A stretch of DNA of 64,000 bases from Cyanophora paradoxa (lineage: Eukaryota > Glaucocystophyceae > Cyanophorales > Cyanophoraceae). A program made the position numbers and the translations under genes. Shown here piece after piece: positions 11,534 to 22,539 of the stretch. The stretch's first letter is position 1. Every line of letters starts with the position of its first letter. The stretch is taken from the NCBI GenBank assembly GCA_004431415.1, contig QPMI01000103.1:124001-188000 (forward strand), written 5' to 3'. The notes under the pieces were generated by a model that saw nothing but the letters and a program-made list of their open reading frames with translations, made no database searches and had not been told where the DNA came from.

Positions 11534-12930
11534 CTATGCGAGAGGGTCCTGCACTGCGGCAGAGAGCGCCGGCGCCGGCGCGTGTTCCGATGACGAAGGC
11601 GGCGCCTGCTGCGGCGGAGCGGAGGGGACGAGAAACACGGGGCCGGGCGCGGGGAGGTGCTGATAGACGGCAGCCTCCGGCGCCGGCGCTGTGGCCGGAG
11701 ACGGTGCCGTCATCGCCACCGCCATGTGCATGGGGGACGAACACGTACGTCAGGCCGGGGGGCGACGCGGACAGCTCTGGCCTGGGCGCGATAGGCGGCG
11801 GGGCCTGGCGCGGGGGAGGCGGCGGCTTCGGGCGCGGGACGCTCTTCCGCTTTCGGACCCTCCTCGGAAAATCAGGGACCGGGGCGGGCGGCTCCGGGCC
11901 GCACAGCGGGGCGATCGGCCGCAGCGCCGGAAGGGGCGCCTGCGCTGCCGCCGCCGCCGCGTTCGCGACCGCGGGGCCCGCCCCAGGCGCGCTCTGCGCG
12001 AAAAGCATAAGCGGGGCCGCGGGGGAGCGGGGGTACGCGCTCGCCTCTCCGGGGGGTACCGCGGCCAAGGGCGATGTTTCGTAGGCGGAGTCGCCGGCCC
12101 CGCCCTGGCGCCACGATCGCGACCTGCGCCCCGGTCGTTCGTAGTTGAGGGGGCGGCTTTTCCCGCGGCGTTGAGGGAGCGGACGCACCCCTCCGGGCGC
12201 AGAGATCGCGCTCCCGCGTCCCCCGCCCCGGCGTCCGACCGGCGCCGAGCGCGCGCCTGCTCTGGAGAGTCGAATGCGATGTAGCCGTGGGGTGCCGGCT
12301 GCCGGGGAGAGGCGCCGGAGACAAACGGGGGGAAGGCCGCCTGAGGCCTGGCGAGGGCGATGGCGGGCGGCGCCTCGCCCCGCTTCGCCGCCGCGGGGGC
12401 CGCGCCCCCCGCTTCGCCGCCGCGGGGGCCCGCGGAGGGCCCTCCGGCGTCCTGAGCCGCGCCGGCGTCGCGCCCCTCGGGCGGCCCCGCCAGGCCGGCG
12501 CCGGAGCGCCGCCGGGCGCGCGCCGCCTTCTCGCCGGACTCGGCCTAGAGCAACCGATGCGAACGTACTCATCCGCACCGTGGCCCGGGAACGGGAGCAA
12601 ATGCCGTGCGCCGCGAAGCTTGCAGAGAAGGGCAAGTACTGAGGGGTGATGCGGAACATCGTGAAGTGGTCGTTTGACGGCCACTCGCTACTTGCCCATG
12701 ATTCAGCGACTGCAGCTGTACGTGCACGGGCCGGCCGCGAGCCGCAAAACAATACTTGCGCACCGCGTTTGGATTTCGATTTCGTTGCTTGCGGCCTCGA
12801 ACGAGACCGTCCAGGGCGGCCCAATTCGGGCAATCTCTTGCGCGGCGGTAGAGAACAGCTGCGCGCCACGTCGATCGGCGCGGCGGGATTTGCATTCAAC
12901 GAAAAACGCATGTTTTTTAAGCACCTGGTC

Positions 12931-14196
12931 AACATGAGCTTTGTGATTCGCTCCCCTGCACCCTCACCGTCGCCACCTGCTCAGCGGCTCCGTACTTCCC
13001 TGCCCCCCCCTAGTCCTTCTCTGATACCTTCCGTTTCACGAATCCGCCGCCCCCGGTCTCCGTCGAATTTAACCTTGCCTCCCGATGCCGATCCGTCCCC
13101 TGTCCATGTGTCTCGGCGCCTGCGGCTTTCCTCTCCTGTACCTTCGGCTTCCCCTCTGGCTGTCCCGCCAGATCCACCTCGCCCGCCGGTTCCTGCATGG
13201 CCCCCTTTGATTCATGATAGTCTTGTATCAATCTTCGCTTCACCTCAACTTAGTTTACCCTCAGTTGTTTTGCCGTCACCTCCATCAGATGCTTCATCGA
13301 TGTTAGTTAGGAGCACTGGCCCCCTCCACCTTCCAGTTCCTCGTGTATTCCATGCCTTCCCTGTACCTTTGATTCCGTTCCCTTTGTCGTTAGCTCTGCC
13401 TCTTCCTCCTCCATCTCTCACTGTTAGCCCTCAGGCAGTTCCGCCTCTTTATCTTCAGCGACCGTCAGACCGTATAGTTTTTGGCAGCGAGTATTTTGTG
13501 TATGGTGACGTTCCTCGTGTGTACCCTTCTCTCTCTTCTACTTCGCTATATTTGCCTCTCCCGCCTGGTTCAGCCCCATCGTCTGCCTTCCCTGTCACTA
13601 CTGGCTTGCGTTTCGCCCCTCCTCTTATACTGCCGATTCCGAGTCTGCACCCGAGCTCTGCCCCTTTCCTCGTGTCGTCCCCAGTTCCTCAGATTAGTCT
13701 TCAGCCGTCCATTGTTTTACCAACTCTACAATCTCGATTCCGTTTAGACACTCCGCCAGCTTCGACTTTCCCTCTAGTGGTGTCCTACGTTTCGCCTCTC
13801 CTACTGTTCTACCGCCTTTGCCTCCTGCGACTACGTCTTCTAGTTCTGCTGTTAGCTCTGTCTTGTCGTCTTCGTCTAGATCTTCGTCTTCGACTGTAGT
13901 TCCTCGTGCTCGTTCTCCTTATTTGCTGCGTCCCCGTGCTCCTCGTCGTTCTAGTGTGACTAGTACTTCTGCATCGACGCCCTTGAGCTCTTCTACTCCT
14001 TCTCCTCGTGCTCGTTCTCCTTATCTTTTGCGTTCTTCTGATCGTGTCCCTTCTCGTGATCCCTCTTGATTCTGTATATATTTTGTGCTAGTTTACTGTA
14101 TCTTTGATTTGTGATTGCTTTGTTGTCTTTAATATCACTACCTACGGGGGGTTCGCCCCACCGTAGTCTCTCAAAAAAAAAAAACATGAGCTTTGT
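12931..14196 (+). repeat. Target-site duplication pair, 14 bp
   Basis: aacatgagctttgt is present at 12931-12944 and again at 14183-14196, directly flanking the insertion. The 5' As of the right copy merge with the poly-A tail, so the true duplication is 12-14 bp. Confidence 0.85.
12945..14182 (+). mobile_element. Non-LTR-type (poly-A) retro-insertion
   Basis: A 1.24-kb segment of markedly different composition (pyrimidine-rich, mid GC). It is bounded by a 14-bp target-site duplication and ends in a run of about 12 A. Just before the tail is a hairpin (cctacgg...ccgtag, about 14142-14166), as at the 3' end of many LINEs and SINEs. The + strand encodes Ser/Pro-rich protein-like sequence that changes frame near 13800 and stops at about 14069. 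No reverse transcriptase or endonuclease motif was found. It is therefore a 5'-truncated or non-autonomous element, or a decayed ORF1-like remnant. Target-primed reverse transcription is inferred from the poly-A tail and duplication length. Confidence 0.75.
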
Positions 14197-14320
14197 CGAA
14201 CGTGGTCTTTCCGGATCCAGCATGTTCTCCATCGCATGCACCCATCGGCGCCTTGACTCCTGAGCTTGCGCGCGGGCCTGCAAGCCAACGCCAGATCGAG
14301 GGCTCTACCCACCAGAGGCG

Positions 14321-15805
14321 ATGGAAAGTCGGATGGCGCTCCTGGAGCGCGACAAGCACGTGGATTACATGCTGCGGCTGCTGCAAGACCTGCCGGACCC
14401 CTATGCCGGTGCGCTGGGCGCCACGCGGAGCGCTAGCTAACCCCATCCGACCGCTCGCCGCAGAGCTCGACCACAACCGCCTCTCGCTGTGCTACTTCGC
14501 CGTCTCTGGGCTGGACGTACTTGGCGCGCTGGACCGCGTGGACGGCGCGCGCGTCGTCGAGTGGGTCTACAGCCTGCAGGTCGCGGTGCCGGCAGAGCCC
14601 ATCGACGCCGAAGACATCGAGGGTGTTTGTCCCTTTTGCTCCGTTGTTGCGTTGTAACGTTGCGGTCGCAGGCTTGCGGGCGGGCTTCCGCGGCGGCGCC
14701 TTCGCGACGCCCCCCGCCGGCGCGGGCCCCGCCGTGCGCCTCGCCGCAAAGGAGCCGCGCCGCGCTTTCTGAGCGGGCGGCAGGCGAGAAGACACGACCT
14801 GGGGAACCTGGCGATGACGTACTGCGCGCTGAGCGTGCTGCGGATCCTCGGGGACGACCTCTCCCGCGTGGACCGGCCCCGCACGCTGCGCGCCGCGCGC
14901 GCCCTCCAGGGGCCCGACGGCGGCTTCTCGCCCCACACTGGCGGCTCCGAGCGCGACATGCGGTGCGGCCCGGCGCGCGGCGGCCGCGGCGCGCCCCGCG
15001 GAGGCCGAGGGCGCCGGCAGGTACCTCTACTGCGCGGCGGCGGTGTGCCACCACCTGGGCGACTGGGGCGGCATGGACGTCGACGCAGCCGCCGCCTACG
15101 TCGCCGCCTCGCAGGCGCGCCCGCGCTCCCCGCGCTGCCCGCCCCGCCCCGCCGCGGCGCCGAGGCCCGCAGCAGACGTACGAGGGCGGGCTGGGGATGG
15201 GCCCCGGGCAGGAGGCGCACGGTGCGAGCCCTTCTCTACGAGCCGCGCCGCGAGCCGCGCCGCGCCGGCCGCGCCAGAGGCGCTGGGGCAGCGGGGTCGA
15301 CGTACTGCGGGCTGGCGGCGCTGCGGCTGATGGGGCGCCTTGGGGCGCTGCGGGACGCGCCCGGCCTCCTCCGCTGGCTCGCCTTCCGCCAGGTCTTTGG
15401 CGCCGGCTTCGCCGGCCGCGCCAACAAGGTGCCCGCCTGCACCCTGCCCCGGCCCCCGCGCGCCTCTCCGCCCCCGCCGAGGCGGGCCGGCGGCGGCGGG
15501 TGCGGCGGCAGGCGGTGGACACGTGCTACTCCTTCTGGGCGGGGGCCTCGCTCGCCCTGCTGCGCCCGGAGCTCGAGGCGCCCCTCTCCAACGGCGAGCA
15601 CCTGCGGGGCCACACGCTCGCCTGCCAGCACGCCGCCGGCGGCTTCAGCAAGTGGCCCCGCACGCGCCCCGACCCCCTCCACACCTACTACGCGCTCTGC
15701 GGGCTCGCCCTGGCCGGGCAGCCCGGGCTGGCGCCTCTCGAGCCCGCCCTCGCCATCACGTGCCGCGCGGCGGGGGACCTCGCCCCCCCGGCCCCTCCCC
15801 CGTAG
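14321..15805 (+). CDS. PGGT1B: Geranylgeranyltransferase type I beta subunit
   Basis: Starts at ATG 14321 and ends at TAG 15803-15805 through about nine exons. Diagnostic stretches in order: HNRLSLCYFAVSGLDVL and VVEWVYSLQV (N-terminal helices typical of GGTase-I beta), GFRGGAF, DLGNLAMTYCALSVLRILG, ALQGPDGGFSP, YLYCAAAVCHHLGDWGGMD, TYEGGLGMGPGQEAHGG, STYCGLAALRLM, VDTCYSFWAGASL (Zn ligands Asp and Cys, 15514-15540), GGFSKWP and DPLHTYYALCGLAL (third Zn ligand His, 15671-15697). With its alpha partner the enzyme attaches C20 geranylgeranyl to CaaX cysteines of Rho/Rac-type GTPases in the cytosol. The N-terminal match favours GGTase-I over farnesyltransferase or Rab GGTase beta. One intron (after VAASQ, about 15118) has a GC donor. 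It starts divergently from the interrupted gene to its left. Confidence 0.9.
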
Positions 15806-15993
15806 CCCTACCCGCGCGACCGCTCTGGAAAGAGGCGCGCGGCGCCTGCTTCGCTTACGCCGGCGCGCGTGCGGAAAAAAAGTTGATTGGAAGGGGATGC
15901 AGAGCTGCAGCTGGGGGTCAGATCTAGAACGGGGAGACGGGTACGAGAGCGGGGGAGGGGAAAGGGGAGGGGACTTCGAAGCATCCAAGGGGG
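15806..15993. other. Short convergent 3' intergenic spacer
   Basis: Only about 190 bp separate the stop codons of PGGT1B (+) and RPF1 (-). No feature recognised within it. Confidence 0.4.
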
Positions 15994-17775
15994 CTACAGG
16001 AAGAATCTCCGCCGGCTGGTGTCCATCTCCGTCTGCAGGGCGCGCCTCAGAGCGGGCGGGGGGGCGGGAAGGGTGCAGGTTCGAGTCCGAGGCGGGGAGG
16101 GGGCGGGCTGACCTTGTGGACCCACTCGTACTCGCCGTACTTCGTGTCGAAGGTGCCGGCCTGCCCGCCGGCTCAGTTCCCGTGAAAGAGGGGGAGGGGG
16201 AGGGGGCGAGGGGGTGATGGGCGCCTGGAGGGAGCGGAGCTTGAGGGTGAAGCGGGGCCCGAGCTCCTGCAGCCGCGCCTTCTTCTCGCTGTCGAAGATG
16301 TACCTGCCGCCCGCCCGCCCGCCCGCCCGCGTCGGGGCCCGCGGGGCGGGGCGCGGGGAAGCGGCGCCGGCGGGGGCGCGCGCACCGGTGGTGCCGGAAG
16401 AAGATGAAGTCGCGCTGGTTGTGGTACGTCACCACGCGCCTGCCCCGCCCGCCCCGCTCGCCCCGCGCGCGCGCCGGGGGCGGGCGGGGCGGGGCGGGGG
16501 CGGCACCGGCCGCGGAAGTTGGGGTCGTGGGGGAAGAGGGCGGCGAACATGCGGCCGACGCGGCGGCCGAGGCGCGTGGTGAAGTTGTTGAGGATCAGCT
16601 CCGGCCGGTGCGACGTCGTCCGCCCGTGGCCCTGCCCCCGCCCCCCGCCCGCTCGCACGCTGCCGGGCGGGGCGGGGCGGGGCGGCGGCGCCGGGGCCGG
16701 CGCACCTTGATCTCCTCGGGGAGGCGCACGTTGGAGAGCTTGAAGTGCGCGGTCGGGCCCCCGGGCAGGTGGATCAGCCAGAGCCCGTCTGCGCGCCGCA
16801 CGGGCCGTCGGCCCGGAGGGGCGCGCGTGGACGCGGGCGGCGGGCGGCGCGGGCGGGCGCGCGCACTGAAGTTCTTGCGGTCCTCGTTGATGATTACGAG
16901 GTCGGTGAACTCCTTGTTCGTCGCGTACTTGACGATCTCCTTCACCTGCGCGCCCCCGCCCCGGCCGTCGGCCCCCGCCCGCGGCCGCTGGCGGAGGGGC
17001 GCGGCGGCGGCGGGAGGCGCGCCTCGTAGTCCTTCCTGTTGTAGAAGAACGAGTTCGGGAAGATCTTGAGCAGCTCGGCGATCAGCGTGTACATCCGCTG
17101 CGCGCGGGGCGGCCGCGTCGGCACCGGGGCGGCGCGGGGCAGGGCAGGGCGCGCACCGCGGAGGGCTTCTTGCTGCTCGTGATAAGCGTCTTCGGCACCT
17201 TCCCCGCGAAGTAGTCCGCGTACTCGTCCGTCTTCTCGTCCTCGAGGACCTGCGCCGGCCACGCCCCGTCAGCGAGGCGCGTGCTCCGCCGGGCCGCGCC
17301 GGGCGCGCCTCCTCGTCCTCTGCGGTCACTACGGTCTCCTCAGCCTCGCGCGTGTTGTCCAGCGTCCGCGGCTTCTGCTTGGGCGGCGCCTGCGGGCGAC
17401 GTCGGCTAAGCAGTCGCGAAGATCTTGCAAGCGGGTAACGCAGCCAGCTGCAAGTGTGCGATACACGTTCCAGGAGTGCAAGGCGGCCACATAGCTAACG
17501 CTGCGGTGCGGCGGCGCGCTGGGGCACGGGCACCGCACCGCCTCTCCGAGCGCTTCGGCCTCCCGCTTCCGCTTCTTGCGCTCCTTGCTCTTCTCGTGCT
17601 TCTTGTCTCTCTTGAGCTTCTCGTACATCTCTTGGCCTGCGTGGCGCTCGCAAGCCGCTACAGCGCGTCGCGACTAAGCAGGCGCACGTTTCATCTTGTT
17701 CTTGATCTGCGTCGGGTCCTTGCGCGCCGGTAGCTCATCCGGCTGCGCGTCTGCATTGCTCGGCCGGCCCTTCAT
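15994..17775 (-). CDS. RPF1: Ribosome production factor 1 (Brix domain)
   Basis: Read leftward from ATG 17775 ([16 protein letters not shown]). Exons give [35 protein letters not shown] (basic, nucleolar-targeting-like), [90 protein letters not shown] (sigma70-like Brix core), [56 protein letters not shown] and YGEYEWVHK. The last exon ends [12 protein letters not shown] with TAG at 15996-15994. These match RPF1 (yeast Rpf1, human BXDC5) along its full length rather than IMP4, RPF2 or PPAN. The protein acts in the nucleolus in pre-60S assembly and 27S rRNA processing. Introns are C-rich and several contain GCCCC repeats. Confidence 0.9.
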
Positions 17776-18247
17776 CTTTTTGCTCCTGGGTACGCAGGCG
17801 TGGGCCTTGGGGTACGCGTTCGGCCCAAGCGCGCCTCGTCTTCGCACGGGACCCCGAGCGGTGCAGCCGGCCGAATCAGCCAGCACAGCAGGTGCGCGCT
17901 GTTTGGCGCGTGAGCCCTCATGGAGCGAGCAACCTCCGCCTTCCGCACTGCCCGCCGCCACTCTGCCTGAACGCCGCAGCGGATCCTGATTCTCCTCAAC
18001 CGTCAGGTCTCCTTTACCTCGCCTGTACCAGGCCTCGACCGGCGTTGAACAAGATGGTTGCCTTCGCTGAAGGTACGCACATACGCGGGACGAGGTTCGG
18101 TAGCGCGGCATAGCTCAGCCGTTAGCCTCGCGTAGCAAGCGCGCGCGGGCTGGCGGGCTCCGGTGGCATCCAGTTTCAAACCTGCGTCGCGTCGGTTAGG
18201 AGGGCGTCCCGCCCTGCGGCCCCTCTAGGCGATCGCACTGCACTTCG
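17776..18247. other. Divergent intergenic region
   Basis: Separates the starts of RPF1 (-) and the Ala-rich gene (+). A tRNA-like phrase (tagctcagccgttag, about 18112) is present but does not fold as a complete tRNA. No other element recognised. Confidence 0.4.
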
Positions 18248-21200
18248 ATGGCGTGTACGTCGGGCTTACTGCGCGCTGCAGGCGAGCCGGCGGTTCCCGG
18301 GTGGGAGGAGAAGCTCACGGAGGCGCTGAAGGACGTCCAGGAGGGGAGCGCAGAGCAGCTCAAGGGCTTCCTCGCGAGCCTCACCTCCGGTCCGCCCTTC
18401 CGCCCCCGGCCGCTCGTTTGGCGCCGACTCGCGCGCGCAGGCGAGGTCCCGGAGGCGGGCGACGCGACGACCGTCGAGCCCGCGCCCGCCGCCCCCGCCC
18501 CCGCCGACGCCGCGCCGGCGGACGAGGCCGCGGCGCAGCCGTCGCCGTCGGATGCTTCGACGGCTGAAACCGGCGCCTCCGCGGAGGCGGCGGCGAAGCC
18601 GGCGGCGGCGGAGGCCGAGCCGGCGGCGCCCTGGCTCGACCTGCTCTCGGCCCTGACGGAGACCGAGGAGCCGCCCAAGGCAGACGAGGCGCCCAAGGCG
18701 GAGGATGTGGCCGCGCCGGCGCAGGAGGCCGCCCCCGCCCCGGAGGCCGTGCCGGCCGCCCCCGTGGAGGGACAGGGCTCTGCGCAAACGTTCGTCGAGG
18801 CGGAGGCGGCGGCCGGGGCGCCGGCGCCTGCGGAGGCGGAGGCGGTGGTTGTCTCGAAGGCGGGCGGCGGTTTCGAGGAGATCGCCCCGGCGGCGGAGGC
18901 GGCGCCTGCGGCGCAGCAGGCGGCGCCCGTCGTCGTCATCGCGAACTCGGTCTCGACCTTCACGCCGTCGCCGGCGGCCGCGCCCGAGGCCGCCGCCGCG
19001 CCGGAGGTGGAGCCGGAGCTCGCCGAGCCCGCACTCACGGTCCTGGTTCCGCAGCAGCAGCAGCAGCCGCCGCCGCAGCCGGCGGCAGTGGCGCCGGAGC
19101 AGGCGGCGGCGTTCTGGGCGACGGCGTGGAGGCGCCGCACGGCGTGGGCCACGACGGGCGGCCGGCGGCCGGGGCGGTCGTGATGCACCCGATCGGGACC
19201 GGCGAGGCGAGCGACGTGCACTGGCGGGACGCGGCGGCGCCCCCGCGCCCCTCGAGTTCGTCGACGAGCCCGCCCGCGCCCCCGCGCCCGCACCCGCCGA
19301 GCCGGCCCCGGAGGCCGCCGAGCCGGCTGCCCCGGCCCCGCTGCGGTCCCCGCGGCGGCGCCGGCGGAGTTCGTGGAAGAGGCCCCGCGGGGCGACCTGC
19401 AGGGGCCTCCGCCCGCGCCGGCCGCCGCGCCGCCGGGGCGCACCTCACGACGGCGCTGAACTGGGATGCGGCGCACGCGGCGGCGGAGGCGGCGGCGGCG
19501 CAGCGCGTGGAGGAGTTCCAGGCGCAGCTCGCGCGGGACGCGGCGGCGGCGCAGGCCGAGCGGCGCGCGGACGAGGCGCGGGAGGCGGTGCAGCGGGCCG
19601 GGGAGGCGGCGGCGGGGGCGGCGGAGCTGGGCGAGCGGCTGCAGGCGGCGGCGATGGCCGAGTACCGCGAGGTCGCCCGCGTCCCCGACTACGAGGAGGC
19701 CGCCCGCAAGCCCGTGCGCCCCCCTCCGAGACGCTTCCGGTCGCGCCGGCGCCTGAGGCTGCGCAGGAGGCGGTGCGGGCGGCGGAGGCGGCGGAGCAGG
19801 CGCACGCCGCGTCGGCCGTCGCCGTCGACCGCGCCGCCGACGCCGTCGCAGCCTTCGCAGGCGCCGCCGCCGGCGAGGGCGCCGAGGAGGGCGAGGAAGG
19901 CGAGGAGGAGGGGTCGCGGGCGAGCGCGAGGTGCAGCGGCCGCTGTACGCCGGCCACGCCGCCGCCGCCTCGACGCAGGCGGCCGTGGAGGGCATCCGGT
20001 CCGCCGGCGCCGGCGGCGCGCCCTCCGTCCAGGAGCTCCTGCTCGCCGCCCGCGGGGGCAGCAGCCGCAGCAGCCGGCGGCGGCGGCCGCGCAGCAGCAG
20101 CAGCCGGCCGCCGCGTCGGCGGAGGAGCTGGCGCACGCCGCCATGGCCGAGGCCGTCGCCGCCCAGGCCAAGCCCGTGCGCCCGCCCGCCCGCCCGCGCC
20201 GCCCTCCCGGCCCCGCCTGAGGGGGGCGCAGGGGGCGTTCCAGTGGGACAAGTCGGCGCACGCCTTCTCGGCGCGGGCGGCGGCGGTGGCGGCGGCGGCG
20301 CCGGCGGCGGGGGCGAGCGGGGCGGCCGAGGTGGTGGACGCCGTCCTGGGCCAGATCGTCCTCGCCGGCGGCCTCGCCCCCGCAGGCGCCCCCGCCCCAA
20401 GCCCCAGCAGGCCGCCCCCGCCGCCCCGCCGCCAGCGGCGGCCCCGGCGGCCCCGGCGACGGCCCCGGCGGCGGCCCGGCAGCGGCCCCGGCCGCGGCGC
20501 CCGAGGCGGCGGCGGACTGGCTGGAGGCACTGCACGCGAAGGAGTCCGGCGAGGAGGAGGAGGGGAGGGGGAGGAGGTGCCGGCGGCGGCCGCCGCGAGC
20601 GTGGCCCCGGCGGGCGCCCCCGCCGCCGCCCCGGGCGACGGCGCCGCCGTCTGCGAGCCGCCCCTCGAGGAGGAGAAGGCCCGTCGGCGCCCCTGCCGCC
20701 CCCGCCCCCGCCCCCCACCCCGGCCCCGGCTGACGGTTGCGGGCTGGGCGGCAGGTGTGCGAGAGCCGGGAGACGCTGGCGGCGGAGGCGGCGAGCGTCG
20801 CCGGCGACGAGTTCGAGGAGGTCGAGCCGACCGGCGGCCACCAGGCCCAGGCTGCCCAGGCCCAGGCTGCCCAGGCGCAGGCCCAGCAGGCCGCCGTCGT
20901 CCGCGGCGGCTTCGTCGCCGCAGCCGCCGCGCCCGCCGCCGTGGCAGCCGCGCCCGTCGCCTTCTCGACGGGCCCCTTCGGCACGGTGCGGGGCCCGGCC
21001 AGCTAAAGCATCTGGCGCGCCCCTGACCCGCGGCAGATCCAGTACGTGGCGACGCCGCAGGGGACGGTGGCCTACGTCCCCGTGGGGGCCACCGCCCAGG
21101 CGGGAGCCCCCACCGGCGTCCAGGCGTACGCGCAGGCGCCGGCGCCGGCCGCGCCCCTCGCCACCCCGCCGGCCTCGCGTACGTCAGCGCCCCCGGCGTC

Positions 21201-22385
21201 GTCAGCTACGGGCAGGCGGCCCCGCCCACGAGGTCGCCCCGGCCCGCCCGGCGGCCGCCCCGCAGCAGCAGCAGCAGCAGCAGAAGCCGCAGGCGCCGGC
21301 GCAGCAGAGCTACGCGGCGGCGGTGCAGCAGTACGAGCAGGCGCAGGCGGCGGCGGTGCAGCAGGCGCAGGCCCAGCACGAGGCGCGCCTCCACGCCCAG
21401 CAGGCCCAGCAGGCCCCGCAGCAGCAGCAGGCCGCCCCCGCGGTCAAGCCCGTCCCATGGGCCGCCCCCGCCGCCCCCGCCCCGCCCCTGCCGCCGCGCC
21501 GGCCGAGGTGGAGGTGGAGGACGGCCCGGCGATTCCGACGATCCCCTCGGCCCGCGGCGTGGCCCCCGCGACGCCGCGGCGCGGCCGGCCGCCAGCGAGG
21601 CGCCCAGCCGCACCGCCAATATCCACAAGGCCTCCGTGCGCCCGCCGCCCCCGCCTTCCCGCTCGCGCGCGTCGCGACGGGGCGGGGCCGGCTGGGCGGG
21701 CGCAGGGGACGCTGGTGAAGCGCCCCGGCGAGGCGGCGGCCGCGAGCGACGACGACGACGACTATGGCGCGGCGGCGGAGGGCGCCGGCGCCTTCGAGCA
21801 CGACCCCGTGCGCCCCGCGAGCCCGAGCTGCCCCGCCCCCCTCCGCGCCGACGCGCGTCCAGATCGCGGCCCGCGCGAGCGCCGAGGCGGGCCTGGCGCG
21901 CCCGACCTTCCCCCACCCCGGCTCCACCCTCATCCAGTCCAGGCGGGCCCCAGACCCGGCCCTCCCCCGGCCCGCCCCGCCGCGCCCCTGACTCTCCCGC
22001 AGCGTCGTCCACACGCCGAGCGCGGGGCCGGCGCCGCCAGCGGGGCGTCGCGTACCACACCTACTCCGTCGGCTCCGGCGGCTCGTCCCACGCGATCCCC
22101 GCCCCTCTGGCGGCGGCGGCGGCGCCCCCGCCGGCGCCGCTGCCCGCGGCGCTGGCGCTGCCAGCGTCGGCCTCGTGGGTGCCCCCCGGCATGCGCCTGG
22201 ACGAGGCGGCCCAGGAGGCGGCGGCGGAGGAGGAGGAGGCGGGCGAGGGGGAGGGTGCGCTGGCGGGGGCGCGCGAGCCGATGGCGTGCCTCGCGGGGGC
22301 GGCCCTTGGCCTCGGGGAGGGCCTCCCGGGGGCGGAGGCGGAGCTGGAGGAGGCCGACGCGGAGCCCGAGCTCGCCCTCCTCTAG
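18248..22385 (+). CDS. Large Ala/Glu/Gln/Pro-rich protein with coiled-coil segment, unknown function
   Basis: From ATG 18248 an Ala/Glu/Pro-rich N-terminus (includes EEKLTEALKDVQEGSAEQLK) runs about 290 codons. Downstream, protein-like sequence continues in alternating frames: VGHDGRPAAGAVVMHPIG, then an Ala/Glu/Gln-rich helical block (AEAAAAQRVEEFQAQLARDA to LQAAAMAEYREVARVPDYEE, about 19450-19700). Next come VQRPLYAGHAAAAS, IQYVATPQGTVAYVPVG, a Gln-rich block (YEQAQAAAVQQAQAQHEARL, about 21300-21440), an acidic run SDDDDDYG near 21750, VAYHTYSVGSGGSSHA, and the C-terminus EADAEPELALL at 22385. Some frame changes coincide with plausible GTGCGC introns, others do not. No catalytic domain recognised. 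Composition suggests an extended or condensate-forming protein, but that is inference. Confidence 0.5.
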
Positions 22386-22539
22386 CCCCGCTCTGCGTGG
22401 CGCCCTGCCCCATCCAGCCGATCTCGAATTCGAATTCAGATGTAGAGTCAAATCAGAGACGCCTCTGGGGGAGGGGAGGGGAGGGGTGCCGGGACTAGCG
22501 TGCGGCTGCGGCTGGGACGCGAGCGCCCGCTCCCGGGCC
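22386..22539. other. Convergent 3' spacer
   Basis: Short region between two convergent stops with duplicated gaattcgaattc and G-rich sequence. No gene. Confidence 0.35.

Larger units (their letters stand above)
11534..14245 (-). pseudogene. Unknown Ala/Pro-rich gene interrupted by a retro-insertion
   Basis: Leftward frame starting at ATG 14245 (MGACDGEHAGSGKTTF). It continues, when the insertion at 12945-14182 is skipped, into DQVLKKHAFFVECKS and a helical stretch that ends at a GTGCGC donor near 12760. Later exons include SEWPSNDHFTMFRITPQ, an Ala/Gly/Pro-rich exon containing HGYIAFDSPEQAR (resembles the RNP1 end of an RRM, not proof of one) and a Pro-rich C-terminus ending at 11534. The first exon abuts the divergent PGGT1B gene by about 75 bp, so the two probably share a promoter region. 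In this haplotype the insertion breaks the coding sequence a few dozen codons after the start. Product and role unknown; the intron chain between 12700 and 11700 is only partly resolved. Confidence 0.45.

Noticed and set aside
11520-12935. Single 471-codon minus-strand ORF as one intronless gene
   Set aside because: The protein-like content lies in different frames joined by plausible splice sites; the long ORF is mainly a consequence of high GC and few stops.
12945-14182. Host Ser/Pro-rich gene at 13.0-14.07 kb
   Set aside because: The whole stretch is bounded by a target-site duplication and poly-A, and its frame is broken near 13800, so it belongs to the inserted element.
18105-18200. tRNA-like sequence with tagctcagccgttag, a 7-bp acceptor-like pairing (gcgcggc/gtcgcgt) and tttcaaacc
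   Set aside because: The D arm does not pair (gctc has no gagc partner), the T stem does not form around tttcaaa, and no clear anticodon arm is seen.
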